The translations under genes and the position numbers were made by a program. Below are positions 9,842-19,963 of a stretch of 64,000 nucleotides of DNA, piece after piece. Within the stretch, counting starts at the first letter, position 1. Each line of letters opens with the position of its first letter. The DNA lies in assembly GCF_018614975.1 (NCBI RefSeq), contig NZ_JAGGNR010000002.1:51492-115491 (forward strand), in the 5' to 3' direction. The stretch is from Paenibacillus polymyxa. Lineage in GTDB: Bacteria; Bacillota; Bacilli; Paenibacillales; Paenibacillaceae. Below the pieces are notes generated by a model. The model was not told where the DNA came from and did no database searches. It saw only the letters and a program-made list of their open reading frames with translations.

Positions 9842-10955
9842 TTAATCGGTTTCTACTTTAATCTGGCTACGCAAATAAGCATCGATGAATGAATCGAGGT
9901 CGCCGTCCATCACTGCTCCTGTGTTTCCAGTCTCTACACTTGTACGGTGATCCTTTACCATACTATAGGGATGGAACACATAGGAGCGAATCTGGCTACC
10001 CCATGAAATATCCGACTGATCTCCTCGGATTTCATCCAGCTGTTGTTTTTGTTCTTCAATTTTACGCTCATACAATTTCGAACGGAGCATCGTCATCGCT
10101 CGCTCACGGTTCTTGATCTGTGAACGTTCATTCTGACACGTTACAACTACACCTGTCGGAAGGTGAGTAATCCGTACGGCAGAGTCGGTGGTATTGATAT
10201 GTTGTCCACCCGCGCCACTTGCCCGGTACGTATCGATCTTGAGGTCCTCTGTACGAATGTCCAATTCAATGGTGTCATCAATCTCCGGTACCACATCACA
10301 GGATACGAAGGACGTATGTCTACGGCCCGATGAGTCAAAAGGAGAGATCCGCACCAGTCGGTGTACACCCTTCTCGGCTTTCAGATAACCATAAGCGTTA
10401 TGTCCCTTAATGGACAATGTAACACTCTTGATCCCAGCCTCATCACCTGGCAGATAATCCAGTACCTCAACCTTGAAGCCACGCTTCTCGGACCAACGTG
10501 TGTACATCCGAAGCAGCATCTGTCCCCAGTCCTGGGACTCGGTACCACCCGCACCCGGGTGAAGCTCCAGAATCGCGTTCATCTTGTCATATGGTTGATT
10601 CAGGAGAAGCTGAAGCTCGAACTCTGCAACCTTATTCACGATCGCGGTAATACTGTTACCAATCTCGGTAGCGAGGTCTTCGTCGCCTTCTTCGTCCGCC
10701 AGTTCAATCATCATCACTGCATCATCATAATCCTGCTGGAGTTTGGTGTATTGATCCACAGATCCTTTCACCGCATTTAGCTCGGCGATTACCGATTGCG
10801 CCTTGTCGCTATCGTCCCAGAAATCTGGCGCAGACATCTTCACTTCGAAGTTGCCGATCATCTCTTGCTTCAGATCTAAGTCAAAGAGACCCCCTAAGGT
10901 TTGTTAGTTTCTTGCCTATTTCACGCAGGTCATGCTTCACGTTTGGATCGATCAT
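9842..10955 (-). CDS. prfB: Peptide chain release factor 2, with programmed +1 frameshift
   Basis: RF2 recognises UGA and UAA stop codons and triggers peptide release. The gene is in two frames. Codons 1-24 run from ATG 10955 to CTT 10884-10886, where an in-frame TGA (10881-10883) follows; slipping +1 on CTTTGAC gives GAC and the remaining frame, 370 residues in all. An AGGGGG element a few bases before the slip site acts as the usual internal Shine-Dalgarno stimulator. Stop-recognition SPF is in ISPFDSSG, and GGQ is at residues 249-251. The frameshift is the known autoregulatory device in this family: low RF2 favours slipping. A start read at 10861 would miss 31 residues. Confidence 0.97.
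10877..10900 (-). promoter_or_regulatory. prfB recoding site
   Basis: The minus strand reads CTTAGGGGGTCTCTTTGAC. AGGGGG is the ribosome-pausing Shine-Dalgarno-like element, and CTTTGAC is the canonical +1 slip site with UGA followed by C, a weak stop context. Confidence 0.95.
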
Positions 10956-11198
10956 GTGTAATTCCTCTTTTCATTAAGATAAGCTCCCCGCATCCAGGAC
11001 ATTCCTCCAGATCAAGTATGCGATGCGTCACCCTGGTGTTGAGACAACTGTTGTATCAGTATATCTCTTCTCCATGATCATGGTCATAATATTATAACTA
11101 TGCACCATTAACCGGTTTTGCATCCTTCACTTCATCCTATGGAATACCCGGCTGCGAGGAGCCGTTCATGTCATGCTATTTAAGTTGAGCCAGCATTC
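10956..11198. other. Region upstream of prfB
   Basis: Non-coding stretch between prfB and repeat copy D. The prfB binding site AGAGGAA is just before ATG 10955. A perfect 12-bp palindrome CCATGATCATGG lies at about 11073-11084, and a TATAAT-like hexamer lies nearby without a good -35. No gene was seen. Confidence 0.5.
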
Positions 11199-11349
11199 TT
11201 TACACCATATCACTCCGATTGCAGTAGCATCTTCGGATCGCTCTTATCCCCAGATTTTCTTAATCCCCTTACAAAAGGGTAAAATCCGGGGATAAAGGCG
11301 AACGCTCCGCTTCTTCAGATTGCTTCTGCACTCTCCGTTATGGTGTAAA
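11199..11349 (+). repeat. Intergenic hairpin repeat, copy D (best defined ends)
   Basis: A 151-bp copy bounded by a perfect 11-bp inverted repeat, TTTACACCATA at 11199-11209 and its complement at 11339-11349. The inner arms TTATCCCCAGATTTT and AAAATCCGGGGATAA flank a short loop. It lies between secA and prfB. Confidence 0.85.
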
Positions 11350-11396
11350 ATCAAGGTTCAACTTATTACACTATAGTGTATATAAAAACCATCGCT

Positions 11397-13901
11397 CTAC
11401 TCTTGACCGTGGCAGTGTTTGAACTTCTTACCACTACCACATGGGCATGGATCGTTACGTCCGATTTGGTCAGAAACCTTCACTGGACGTTTCTCAGCAG
11501 GTTCACCGCTTGTCGAGATCTGACTTTCCTCAACAACCGCTTGACGCTCCTGATTGCTCTCGATCTGAGCTCTCATCACATAAGTCGCTACTTCTTCCTG
11601 AATCGAAGCGATCATCTGATGGAACATCTCAAAGCCTTCGAACTGGTACTCACGCAGTGGATCTGTACCGCCGTATGCGCGAAGGTGGATACCTTGACGC
11701 AATTGATCCATTGCATCAATATGATCCATCCACTTGCTGTCTACTGCACGGAGCACAACCACTTTCTCGAACTCACGAACCATCTCTTCGCCAATTCGCT
11801 CTTCACGTGCATTGTACTTGTTCTGTACTTTCGTGAACAGGAACTCGATAATCTCTTCTGCTTCCTTACCCCACAGATCATCTTTTGTTATCGAACCATC
11901 GTCCAACAATTTGCTGTTCATGTAATCGGCAACTTCCTGCAACTCCCAGTTTTCCGGAATATCGTCATTACAGTGAGCTTCAACGATACGTTCAATGGAA
12001 GGTTTGATCATATCCATAACGATTTGTTTAATATTTTCGGACTCCAGTACCTCACGGCGCTGTTTATATATAATTTCACGTTGTTGGTTCATGACATCAT
12101 CATATTGGAGAACGACTTTACGCACGTCAAAGTTGTTACCTTCAACACGCTTCTGCGCCGATTCTACTGCACGGGTAATCATCCGGCTCTCAATCGGTTG
12201 GTCTTCTTCAAAACCAAGGCGCTCCATCATGTTCAATACATTGTCTGCACCGAAACGTCTCATCAATTCATCACCCAGTGACAGGTAGAATTGTGTTGAA
12301 CCCGGGTCACCTTGACGTCCTGCACGACCACGCAGCTGATTATCAATCCGGCGTGATTCGTGACGCTCTGTACCGATGATATGAAGGCCGCCTACTTCAG
12401 CTACACCTTCACCCAAGATAATATCCGTACCCCGTCCAGCCATGTTGGTTGCAATCGTTACTGCACCCGCTTGACCAGCTCCTGAGATGATCTCTGCTTC
12501 TTCCGCATGGTACTTGGCGTTCAGTACCTGGTGTTTGACACCACGGCGCTTCAGCATGTCAGAGAGACGCTCAGAGTTCTCGATGGACACTGTACCTACC
12601 AGAATCGGCTGGTTCTTGCTGTGGCGTTCCACGATCTCTTCCACAACCGCATTGAACTTGCCGTCGATGCTCTTGTACACAACATCTGCCATGTCATCCC
12701 GTTTGTTTGGACGGTTGGTTGGAATTTGAAGTACTTCGAGACCGTAGATTTTTTTGAACTCTTCTTCCTCGGTTTTCGCTGTCCCTGTCATACCTGCAAG
12801 TTTACGGTACATCCGGAAATAGTTCTGGAAGGTAATCGTAGCAAGCGTCATGCTTTCGTTTTGTACTTCAATGCCTTCTTTGGCTTCAATCGCCTGATGC
12901 AATCCATCACTGTAACGACGTCCAGACATCAGACGACCTGTGAATTCATCAACGATCATAACTTCCTCATCACTCACCACATAATCCACGTCACGACGCA
13001 TGATTACGTTGGCTTTCAAGCCCTGTACGATGTGATGGTTAAGTGTAACATTGGCATGATCATACAGGTTCTCGATACCAAATGCTTTCTCTGCCTTGGC
13101 AACGCCCGCCTCAGTCAACGCTACGGATTTCACCTTAATGTCTACCGTAAAGTCTTCTTCAGGAACCAGACGCTTCACAAAGCGATCTGCTGCATAGTAC
13201 ATATCCGTCGACTTTTGAGCTTGTCCAGAGATAATGAGTGGCGTACGCGCCTCATCGACCAAGATGGAGTCTACTTCATCAATGATACAGAAGAACAATG
13301 GACGTTGTACCATTTGCTCTTTGTATAGCACCATGTTGTCACGCAGATAGTCAAAACCAAATTCATTGTTCGTTCCGTACGTAATATCACATGCATACGC
13401 ATGTTGTTTCAAAGCATGGTCCATACCGCTCAGGTTAACCCCTACCGTCATGCCCATGAATTCATAGATTTGTCCCATTTCCTGGCTATCCCGCTGTGCC
13501 AAATAGTCATTGACCGTCACCACGTGTACACCTTTGGACATCAATGCGTTCAGATATACCGGAAGTGTTCCTACCAGCGTTTTACCTTCACCCGTTTTCA
13601 TCTCGGAAATACGGCCTTCATGCAGAGCGATCCCGCCCAGCATCTGTACATCGTAGTGACGTTTGCCCAGTACACGGCGTGAAGCCTCACGTACGGTTGC
13701 AAATGCCTCTGGAAGAAGCTCATCTGTCGTTTCGCCCTTTTCAATACGAGCACGGTATTCGTCAGTTTTACCTTTCAGTTGTTCATCAGACAACGCCTGA
13801 AATTGTGGTTCCAGTTTATTGATCACATCGACCGTCTTCATCAGACGTTTAACATCACGTTCGTTCATGTCGCCGAAGATCTTTTTGACAAGTCCTAACA
13901 T
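11397..13901 (-). CDS. secA: Protein translocase ATPase SecA
   Basis: Motor ATPase that pushes unfolded preproteins through SecYEG. The 834-residue protein has the Walker A motif MKTGEGKTL near residue 100, the Walker B/DEAD-like motif [12 protein letters not shown], helicase motif [11 protein letters not shown], and the C-terminal zinc-binding SEC-C motif [16 protein letters not shown]. The frame is open to 14000, but AAAGGGG upstream of ATG 13901 and the conserved start [10 protein letters not shown] fix the start. Order hpf-secA-prfB is the same as in Bacillus subtilis. Confidence 0.97.
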   Translation of the reverse strand: MLGLVKKIFGDMNERDVKRLMKTVDVINKLEPQFQALSDEQLKGKTDEYRARIEKGETTDELLPEAFATVREASRRVLGKRHYDVQMLGGIALHEGRISEMKTGEGKTLVGTLPVYLNALMSKGVHVVTVNDYLAQRDSQEMGQIYEFMGMTVGVNLSGMDHALKQHAYACDITYGTNNEFGFDYLRDNMVLYKEQMVQRPLFFCIIDEVDSILVDEARTPLIISGQAQKSTDMYYAADRFVKRLVPEEDFTVDIKVKSVALTEAGVAKAEKAFGIENLYDHANVTLNHHIVQGLKANVIMRRDVDYVVSDEEVMIVDEFTGRLMSGRRYSDGLHQAIEAKEGIEVQNESMTLATITFQNYFRMYRKLAGMTGTAKTEEEEFKKIYGLEVLQIPTNRPNKRDDMADVVYKSIDGKFNAVVEEIVERHSKNQPILVGTVSIENSERLSDMLKRRGVKHQVLNAKYHAEEAEIISGAGQAGAVTIATNMAGRGTDIILGEGVAEVGGLHIIGTERHESRRIDNQLRGRAGRQGDPGSTQFYLSLGDELMRRFGADNVLNMMERLGFEEDQPIESRMITRAVESAQKRVEGNNFDVRKVVLQYDDVMNQQREIIYKQRREVLESENIKQIVMDMIKPSIERIVEAHCNDDIPENWELQEVADYMNSKLLDDGSITKDDLWGKEAEEIIEFLFTKVQNKYNAREERIGEEMVREFEKVVVLRAVDSKWMDHIDAMDQLRQGIHLRAYGGTDPLREYQFEGFEMFHQMIASIQEEVATYVMRAQIESNQERQAVVEESQISTSGEPAEKRPVKVSDQIGRNDPCPCGSGKKFKHCHGQE

Positions 13902-14022
13902 GGTATACCCCTTTCGTGCAAAACAGAATAGACCCCCTGTTGCCGCCACGCGACACCATCGGATGGATGTTGCATCCACTTGCCCGGGGGTGACAAACAA
14001 TATGATTTGAGCTTAATGAAGG

Positions 14023-14175
14023 TTACACTTCATCAACTCAGTTGCCAGAATGTCCTTTCGATCGCTGTTATCCCCTGATTTCTTTTAAACTCTCTTCTCA
14101 GAGGGGGAAATCCGGGGATAAAGGCGAACGCTTCGCTTCTACAGATCATTTCCGCCCTCTTCGTCATCCGTGTAA
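14023..14175 (+). repeat. Intergenic hairpin repeat, copy E
   Basis: Lies upstream of secA. The inner arms are GTTATCCCCTGATTTC and GAAATCCGGGGATAA, followed by AGGCGAACGCTTCGCTTCT. The outer ends show TTACAC (14023) facing GTGTAA (14170), like the ends of copy D. Confidence 0.8.
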
Positions 14176-14654
14176 AAATCAAATTCAAATCATATGCTAA
14201 TAAGTAATATGATGAATCAACTCCAGGCTTGCCAAGGGTTCTCATGAAGCTGATTCGGTATTCAAACGGATTCGGTTATTAAAAAGTAGCCGAAGCCCGA
14301 GCCTTGCGAATCATGTTCATGGTGCTGTGCCTGTCATTGATTATGATTAGCGATCATTCGTTGACAATTCCTCATCAGGACAATGATTCTCTTTGCATAA
14401 ATTGTAACAGTTTGTAAGAGCCGCCGCAACACGCCACGGCACACTTCTTTGAACTTCTGAGACATATCAAATGGAGTTTAAGTGCAAAAAATCATAGTCG
14501 TTAGCGGAAGCGTTCGATTGTCGTGTTTCGTTTTGCAGGATAGACAGCCCTGCCAACGAATTTTGATGGTAAATTTGGATAGAAATCTCAAGATCCAGTT
14601 CTAAAATGTAGGCGTACAAATATTTTGTAAGTATCGGAATCTGGCAGTAAACTT

Positions 14655-14735
14655 TTACAGTTTGTGCTTCTTCTTACTATCTATTAGACGCAGCAGCATA
14701 GGGAATAGTTTCACCATTTTATTTCCAAAGGTCAT
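14655..14735 (-). CDS. Possible 26-residue peptide (doubtful)
   Basis: ATG 14735 is preceded by GAGGAGCTGGGAA, a plausible ribosome binding site, and opens a 26-codon frame that starts MTFGNKMVKLF and ends in a basic SKKKHKL tail. It sits directly behind the hpf terminator, so expression would need readthrough or an unseen promoter. I do not recognise it. Chance occurrence is quite possible. Confidence 0.2.
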   Translation of the reverse strand: MTFGNKMVKLFPMLLRLIDSKKKHKL

Positions 14736-14755
14736 TTCCCAGCTCCTCTACGCAC

Positions 14756-14793
14756 AAAAGAGCCCCATCCCCTAAGGGATGGAAGCTCTTGTT
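14756..14793 (-). terminator. Terminator downstream of hpf
   Basis: The minus strand reads AAGAGCTTCCATCCC, TTAG loop, GGGATGGGGCTCTT, then TT. The stem of about 14 pairs is strong; the T tract is short. Confidence 0.75.
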
Positions 14794-14881
14794 AAGTCTA
14801 ATCCAGGAAACGACAGTTCCTGTGTTCATTATTATTAGATATTCAAACGCAAATCCGATCCGATGATCCTGTACGTTAAGA

Positions 14882-15445
14882 TTAACCTTGTTCGATCAAT
14901 CCGTACTTACCATCGTTCCGTTTGTAAACAACACTCACTTCTTCACTGTCGATGTTAGAGAATACGAAGAAATTGTGTCCAACCATGTTCATTTGGAGGA
15001 TAGCCTCTTCCACGTCCATTGGTTTCAACATAAAGCGTTTCGTCCGTACAACTTCAAAATCATCGTCATCCGTGTCCGCATCCAGTTCAGCTGTAGCTAC
15101 AGTACCCGTTGGATCTTCAACGAAGAGTGTCTTCAGGCTGCCTTCCTGGCGGAACTTACGGTTAATTTTTGTTTTGTGTTTGCGAATCTGACGTTCCAGC
15201 TTGTCCACCACAGAGTCAATGGATGCGTACATATCGTCGCTCTCATCCTCAGCGCGGAGCACAATGCCTTTCAAAGGGATCGTCACCTCTACCGTATGCA
15301 AACCTCTCGTCGTGCTCAATGTAACAGCACCGTCAGAGTTAAGGGGTGCATCGAAATACTTCTCGAGTCTACTCAACTTTTTGTCGACATAATCCTTCAA
15401 AGCATCAGTAACCTCGATTTGTTGACCTCGAATACTTAAATTCAT
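14882..15445 (-). CDS. hpf: Long-form ribosome hibernation promoting factor
   Basis: Binds the small ribosomal subunit and, through its C-terminal domain, dimerises ribosomes into inactive 100S particles in stationary phase. The first about 100 residues are the HPF/RaiA fold (MNLSIRGQQIEVTDAL); a linker follows, and the last about 60 residues are the ribosome-dimerising domain (VVRTKRFMLKPMDVEEAI). The 187-residue length marks the long form. AGGAGGAG before ATG 15445 sets the start, although the frame is open to 15547. A good promoter lies just upstream. Confidence 0.95.
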   Translation of the reverse strand: MNLSIRGQQIEVTDALKDYVDKKLSRLEKYFDAPLNSDGAVTLSTTRGLHTVEVTIPLKGIVLRAEDESDDMYASIDSVVDKLERQIRKHKTKINRKFRQEGSLKTLFVEDPTGTVATAELDADTDDDDFEVVRTKRFMLKPMDVEEAILQMNMVGHNFFVFSNIDSEEVSVVYKRNDGKYGLIEQG

Positions 15446-15476
15446 AGGGCACTCCTCCTTTTTCCTTTGCCACTTC

Positions 15477-15506
15477 ATTATAACACGAATGTAAGCGCCA
15501 TGTAAA
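15477..15506 (-). promoter_or_regulatory. Promoter of hpf
   Basis: Minus strand: -35 TTTACA (15501-15506), 18-bp spacer, -10 TATAAT (15477-15482), about 30 bases before ATG 15445. It matches the housekeeping consensus. The sigma-B/sigma-H control known for Bacillus subtilis hpf was not evident. Confidence 0.65.
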
Positions 15507-15767
15507 AACTCCCGGTGACCGAATAATGACATCTGTTCAAGCCACATCTGTCAACGTAGGCATAACGCCATATTTCGCGATATTTCATCATATTCAGCCA
15601 TAATCGAATATTTACTTGGTATCAATTATTTGGCGCTTGATGATGTATTTAACCGTTTTTGAGCTTGCTCAATCTAATATGTAAAATGAACTTCAATCTA
15701 TCTCTTGAATCTATTAAATTCAATAGAAAAATGTTCCTCGGATGATTCTCAAATCTCTTATCTATTC
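15507..15767. other. Non-coding flank between hpf promoter and group II intron
   Basis: AT-rich, with no gene recognised. It represents the original downstream flank of the cspA terminator, displaced by the intron. Confidence 0.5.
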
Positions 15768-17691
15768 TAGAGTAAAAGGCTGGGCAAAACCCAGCCTCTC
15801 CTCATCAAACCGTACGTGAGGTTTTCCCTCATACGGCTTTCCGATGTTTGTCATTCATGGGCATGCAGATTACAATAGCGTTTTTAATCCATATTGCCTG
15901 GCGATATATTTCACCTCGATCTGTGAGCCCATCCATCTTCTGCGTTGTCTCTTCTTTGCATACCACCGGGTTAATCGCTCTAAAATGTACCAGTCCAGCT
16001 TCGCTAATTTCTTTTGGCTGTAGTTCGTGTAATAGTAGTTCCTCCATCCCTGAATCTTCGGATTGAGCCACGCTACCTGCTCCACGAACGTTTTTGCACG
16101 CATATGTGGCGGGGCCAATCGTTCTTTAACCACCCCTCGTATACGCTCTTCTGCCTTTTTCGTTAGCCACTGCTGCGTCGTATAGTACACTTTGCCTTGA
16201 GACGTTTCTGCTTTCGTTCTCCGGTGATGCATGCCTAGAAAATCGAATCCTTCTTCCCCTGTCCACAGGCCTACGATTCGGGTTTTGGTTGGGTGTATCG
16301 TCAACTCCAGACGTTCCATGATTTGGCGTATCAGTTCGTACGCATGCTCGGCGTCCTTTTTCGTTTTACAGACCACTACAAAATCGTCCGCATATCTCGT
16401 GAGTTCCCCGATGCCACTCCCGTACTTCTCCCACAATCGGTCGAAGTAATTCAGATAGATATTCGCCAGAAGTGGTGAAATGACCCCTCCTTGCGGTGTC
16501 CCTAAATCCGAACGCCTCACCGTTCCTTCTTCCATGACTCCCGCGCTTAACCATTTTCGGATCAGCTTCGGGAGCCGCCTGTCATTGACCCGCATCTGCA
16601 CGAGTTTCATCAGCTTCTCTTGATTAATGTTGTCAAAGTAGCCTTGGATATCCACGTCGATGACCCAATTCCCTTTGCGGTTACAGGCTTTTCGGACTCG
16701 CTCTAGCGCTCCTTTGGCACTTCGTTTCGGGCGAAAGCCAAAGGAAGCATCCTTAAAATCGGCTTCAAAGATGGGTTCGATCACCAGTTTGGTTGCCATT
16801 TGTATGACTCGGTCACGTACGCTCGGAATGCCGAGTGGTCTTGGCTTCCCGTCTTTCTTCGGGATGTAGTGCCGCCGTACGGGCTGCGGATGGTAGTTAC
16901 CTTCTTTCAGGTCTTGCTCGCAGTCCTTGAGGAAGTTCATTTCTCCTTGTTCCTCCACATCTGCCAGCGTCATGGCATCTACACCTGCCGCTCCCTCGTT
17001 CGCTTTCACTCGTCTCCAAGCTTCGCACAAGACATCCCACCGGTAGACTTTGTCGTACAAGGCATGGAATTTACGCTTGCTGTTCTCCTTGGCCGCATGA
17101 CCTAGCTTTTCTTGGAGTTGTTGAACTTTTTCCTTTGGTGTTGTTAGCCGATTGGCATTCACTCACTCGTACCTCCTCCAAAAGCATAAACAAAGCAGGG
17201 CTCCTTCCCTCCCCAAAGTTATGTTGTCCTTGGGTTCTTCGGTACTATGAGCCCCTCGGACTCCCTTCCCACAGACGGCTCACTTCGTCTTTTGGACTTA
17301 TAGAGTGCCTCTTTACGAATTCCTAAAAAAAAAAATCCGTGTGGGGGAGGGTCTCCCCAGTTCACTGCATAATCTTTCAAGCCATGCCGTTCCCTATACG
17401 CCGGAGGGTTCTTCACTGTTGTTCCAAGTTCTCTACAGCTTCCTTGGCCTTCGTCTATGTTTCCGAGACTCGGCACCCTCTTTTCCCCCTTGCAGGGCCT
17501 TTTTGACGACGCGGCAGGATTCACTTGATGTTGCGGCCTGGCTTGTTGCTCGCCCTGTCTCTGACAGGTACTTTTGTCGATGCGCTTTTACACACAGATT
17601 TCGCCATATGCAAGCATCCTAGCTACCAAGGTGGCTTGGCCCCTCCTTGAGTTGGACTTTCACCAACGAGATCATGCGTGCCTCTGGGCAC
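15768..17691 (-). mobile_element. Group IIC intron (bacterial class C)
   Basis: About 1.92 kb. The 5' end on the minus strand starts GTGCCCAGAGGCACGC at 17691, with GGTGAAAGTCCAAC shortly after, the usual domain I beginning of class C introns. Domain V is visible near the 3' end: GAAAGCCGTATGAGGG paired with CCTCACGTACGGTTT at about 15790-15845. A domain VI hairpin AGGCTGGG/CCCAGCCT and the end TTTTACTCTA follow at about 15768. It sits seven bases behind the cspA terminator stem, as class C introns do. The 3' boundary is approximate to a few bases. Confidence 0.9.
15870..17162 (-). CDS. ltrA: Group II intron reverse transcriptase / maturase
   Basis: Encoded in intron domain IV. It copies the intron into DNA during retrohoming and helps splicing as a maturase. 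The 430-residue protein has reverse transcriptase blocks RPLGIPSVRDR (residues 108-118), FGFRPKRSA, GTPQGGVISPLL (221-232) and the catalytic YADD at 257-260. The maturase domain spans roughly 300-385. It has no HNH endonuclease domain, as expected for class C. It starts at GTG 17162 behind GGAGG. The frame is intact, so the element may be active. Confidence 0.95.
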   Translation of the reverse strand: MNANRLTTPKEKVQQLQEKLGHAAKENSKRKFHALYDKVYRWDVLCEAWRRVKANEGAAGVDAMTLADVEEQGEMNFLKDCEQDLKEGNYHPQPVRRHYIPKKDGKPRPLGIPSVRDRVIQMATKLVIEPIFEADFKDASFGFRPKRSAKGALERVRKACNRKGNWVIDVDIQGYFDNINQEKLMKLVQMRVNDRRLPKLIRKWLSAGVMEEGTVRRSDLGTPQGGVISPLLANIYLNYFDRLWEKYGSGIGELTRYADDFVVVCKTKKDAEHAYELIRQIMERLELTIHPTKTRIVGLWTGEEGFDFLGMHHRRTKAETSQGKVYYTTQQWLTKKAEERIRGVVKERLAPPHMRAKTFVEQVAWLNPKIQGWRNYYYTNYSQKKLAKLDWYILERLTRWYAKKRQRRRWMGSQIEVKYIARQYGLKTLL

Positions 17692-17697
17692 GCGAAA

Positions 17698-17728
17698 CAA
17701 AAAAAGACCCCGGAAAGTACCGGAGTCT
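17698..17728 (-). terminator. Terminator of cspA and insertion target of the intron
   Basis: The minus strand reads GACTCCGG, loop TACTTT, CCGGGGTC, then seven T. The intron begins seven bases after the T tract. Confidence 0.9.
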
Positions 17729-17793
17729 GATGCTAGCGATAATTCAATTTGGTAACCATCTAACCATATATGTAGGTCGGATTGTCCGGATGA

Positions 17794-17991
17794 TTATAAT
17801 TTGATTACGTTAGCTGCTTGCGGTCCACGCGCGCCTTCGACGATGTCGAATTCTACGGATTGACCTTCTTCCAAAGTTTTGAATCCTTCGGATTGAATTG
17901 CGGAGAAATGTACGAATACGTCGCCGCCATCTTCAGTCTCAATGAAACCGTAACCTTTTTCTGCGTTGAACCATTTTACTTTACCTTGCAT
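17794..17991 (-). CDS. Cold shock protein, CspA family
   Basis: Small single-domain nucleic-acid chaperone of 65 residues. RNP1 (KGYGFIE) and RNP2 (VFVHF) of the five-stranded beta barrel are present, after the typical start [13 protein letters not shown]. Such proteins bind single-stranded RNA and loosen structure, in cold or in general growth. It is monocistronic, with a promoter about 70-95 bases upstream and its own terminator. Which Csp paralogue it is cannot be told. Confidence 0.95.
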   Translation of the reverse strand: MQGKVKWFNAEKGYGFIETEDGGDVFVHFSAIQSEGFKTLEEGQSVEFDIVEGARGPQAANVIKL

Positions 17992-18058
17992 GCACTAACA
18001 TTCCCTTCGTCATCAAATGAAGTGAAGCTTTCGGCCTTAACCTCTGCCCACAATTCAG

Positions 18059-18088
18059 ATAATACCATCCAAAGTTATCCATTGTCAA
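18059..18088 (-). promoter_or_regulatory. Promoter of the cold shock gene
   Basis: Minus strand: perfect -35 TTGACA (18083-18088), 18-bp spacer, -10 TATTAT (18059-18064). It leaves a 5' leader of about 60 bases before ATG 17991. Confidence 0.7.
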
Positions 18089-18172
18089 TTGGAAAAGTAA
18101 ATGTTTTCTTGGAATTTTTTGTAGATTAATTGGGGATAGTGATGAATGGTGGGGTATTGTTAATATATCAGG

Positions 18173-19276
18173 TTATTTGTAATATACTGCCGTAGGAAAT
18201 GGTTCTAATCCTTTGGCATACCAATAGTTTAAACTACTCGCAAAATCTATGACCTTCTTTTTGTCCAAATCGTACACCAAGAGATCTGGATCACCCGCCA
18301 TATCAATTTCGTCTAATCTTCGAGGTGTCTTTCTACCCGATACATCATCAAAAGTACTCCAGCTTCCCACACCAGAAACAAATTCAGACCGGAAGGAAGT
18401 AAATAATGTCTCTTTATCTAGAACAATAAAAACAGCATTGTCTGAATTCACATATTGAGATGTATATTTAAATGGGATAGTCACACTTTTAATTTTCACG
18501 TCCGATATATCATGATTCAACGATGAATGTGCGCCACTATTACTAAAAGTATATGTTCTATACCAATTAAGATGAGCATTTATATTGGAAACAGAAGACG
18601 TGTTCCCAACCTTTAATCCATTGACAGTGATATCTCCGTTGGGATACTCCATAACAGCCGATATCAGATTTTCAGAATACGAAGTGAGCTTCGCTGTTTT
18701 GGCTGGATTATTGGGGTCAGGAATGACTGAGGGATTAGCCATATTAGCATGAATACTATAACTATCACCTAAAGTACCTGTAGATGTTACACGAAGCCCC
18801 CAATCCCCTGCTCCCAAATCTGTTGCAAATTTAATCTCACCTGCTTTTCCTCCAAATGGAGTCGGCGTTGCTGTTCCAGTACTCCAATCAATTGAATACA
18901 GATCAACTCTATAATTAGAGTTAGTAGATCTAATTTGAGTTAGTATACTACGATTCGAAGGGACACTAAAAAACCAAAAGTCTGATGGATCTGCTGCAGT
19001 TAAACTGTCATTAAAGCTCATTAGATCACCAGTAACATTAAAATTCGACATAATTGAAAACTCAGGTCGACTAACTTGGATAGTCTTTCCTCTAATCAAT
19101 CCTTGTGTTGAAGTTGAATCTGTTAAAACTGACTTTTCAAAATTCGTTGGCAGTTCAATTTGGACTTTTTCTACAGATCCTTCCTTATTCTCAGCTAGTA
19201 CAGTACTGCTAACTAATCCACTCAGTAAACTAATACTTAATAAACAACTTGCTGTCATCAATCGTATTCTTCTCAT
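18173..19276 (-). CDS. Secreted protein of unknown function
   Basis: A 367-residue protein, not recognised. The N-terminus MRRIRLMTASCLLSISLLSG with a following VLAE is a clear signal peptide, cleaved near residue 28. Residues about 90-180 (SDFWFFSVPSNRSILTQI ... GDWGLRVTSTG) resemble a pre-peptidase C-terminal type beta-sandwich. The rest has no motif I know. The local sequence is more AT-rich than the arg and secA genes. The next element on this side is an IS256 relic, so the gene may be an accessory acquisition. There is no obvious operon partner. Confidence 0.7.
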   Translation of the reverse strand: MRRIRLMTASCLLSISLLSGLVSSTVLAENKEGSVEKVQIELPTNFEKSVLTDSTSTQGLIRGKTIQVSRPEFSIMSNFNVTGDLMSFNDSLTAADPSDFWFFSVPSNRSILTQIRSTNSNYRVDLYSIDWSTGTATPTPFGGKAGEIKFATDLGAGDWGLRVTSTGTLGDSYSIHANMANPSVIPDPNNPAKTAKLTSYSENLISAVMEYPNGDITVNGLKVGNTSSVSNINAHLNWYRTYTFSNSGAHSSLNHDISDVKIKSVTIPFKYTSQYVNSDNAVFIVLDKETLFTSFRSEFVSGVGSWSTFDDVSGRKTPRRLDEIDMAGDPDLLVYDLDKKKVIDFASSLNYWYAKGLEPFPTAVYYK

Positions 19277-19406
19277 CGTTCTACCTCTCTTCTTTTTTTC
19301 CTTATAAGTACCAGAGAAAACACTAGTTAGGTAAATTATAAAGGTATATATAATATATTATGTATTTATATTGAATTTCCTTCCTTAATGTGTAATTAGT
19401 TATGAT

Positions 19407-19876
19407 AGCGTAAATTATATTGTGTAAATAGAAAAGGGAAGACCTTTTCTAATAAGAATTGAGTTACCACACAACAATTCAGAGAGGTCTTCCATATGAA
19501 TCATTTTACAACGGATTTAGTTCAGCTCTAGTAACATACCAGGAGTATTTCAGCCATTTAGAGTCTATCATGAATCATCTGCTCGAAACCGCGCTTACGG
19601 CATTTCTAGATTATGAAAAATATGACCGTGCTGGCGTGAATTCAGCAGCTCTCGTAACGGATCGTACACCCGTACGTTTTATACCGAGTATGGCGACTTG
19701 CAGCCCACTATGCCCTAGGATCCTCCATCATTCACCTGTTTCAAAAGGGCGTCACCCTGACGGAAATCGCTGACCTTATCTAGAAAATGTATGGTCATCA
19801 CTATACACCTGAAGCGGGAAGAGTAACGCCAATCTACAAGAAAAGGTTATTATATCTACACAAAAATCTTGACGCT
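19407..19876 (+). mobile_element. Decayed IS256-family element
   Basis: Imperfect terminal inverted repeats: AGCGTAAATTATATTGTGTA at 19407 and, read on the minus strand from 19876, AGCGTCAAGATTTTTGTGTA. At 470 bp it is about one third of a full IS256-type element, so much of the transposase is deleted. No clear target duplication remains. Confidence 0.7.
19496..19817 (+). pseudogene. IS256-family (Mutator type) transposase remnant
   Basis: ATG 19496 opens MNHFTTDLVQ. Family segments then appear in shifting frames: LLETALTAFLDYEKYDRAGV, then RNGSYTRTFYTEYGDLQ, then IHLFQKGVTLTEIADLI followed by a stop and KMYGHHYTPE. At least three frame breaks, one stop and a large loss of the catalytic core make it non-functional. 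The family call rests on these N-terminal segments. Confidence 0.8.
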
Positions 19877-19963
19877 TCCTTAAGGCTTCATTAGAGGGAT
19901 TGGTATAACCTTATTCTTTAAAAGTAATATTATGATTTAAAATACTATTAAGATAAAAATATA

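Larger units (their letters stand above)
13902..14755. other. Long intergenic region between secA and hpf
   Basis: About 850 bp with no convincing gene. It holds repeat copy E (14023-14175) and a possible very small open frame at 14655-14735. The rest (about 14180-14650) shows no clear structure, RNA gene or promoter to me, although the secA promoter must be here. Confidence 0.5.
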
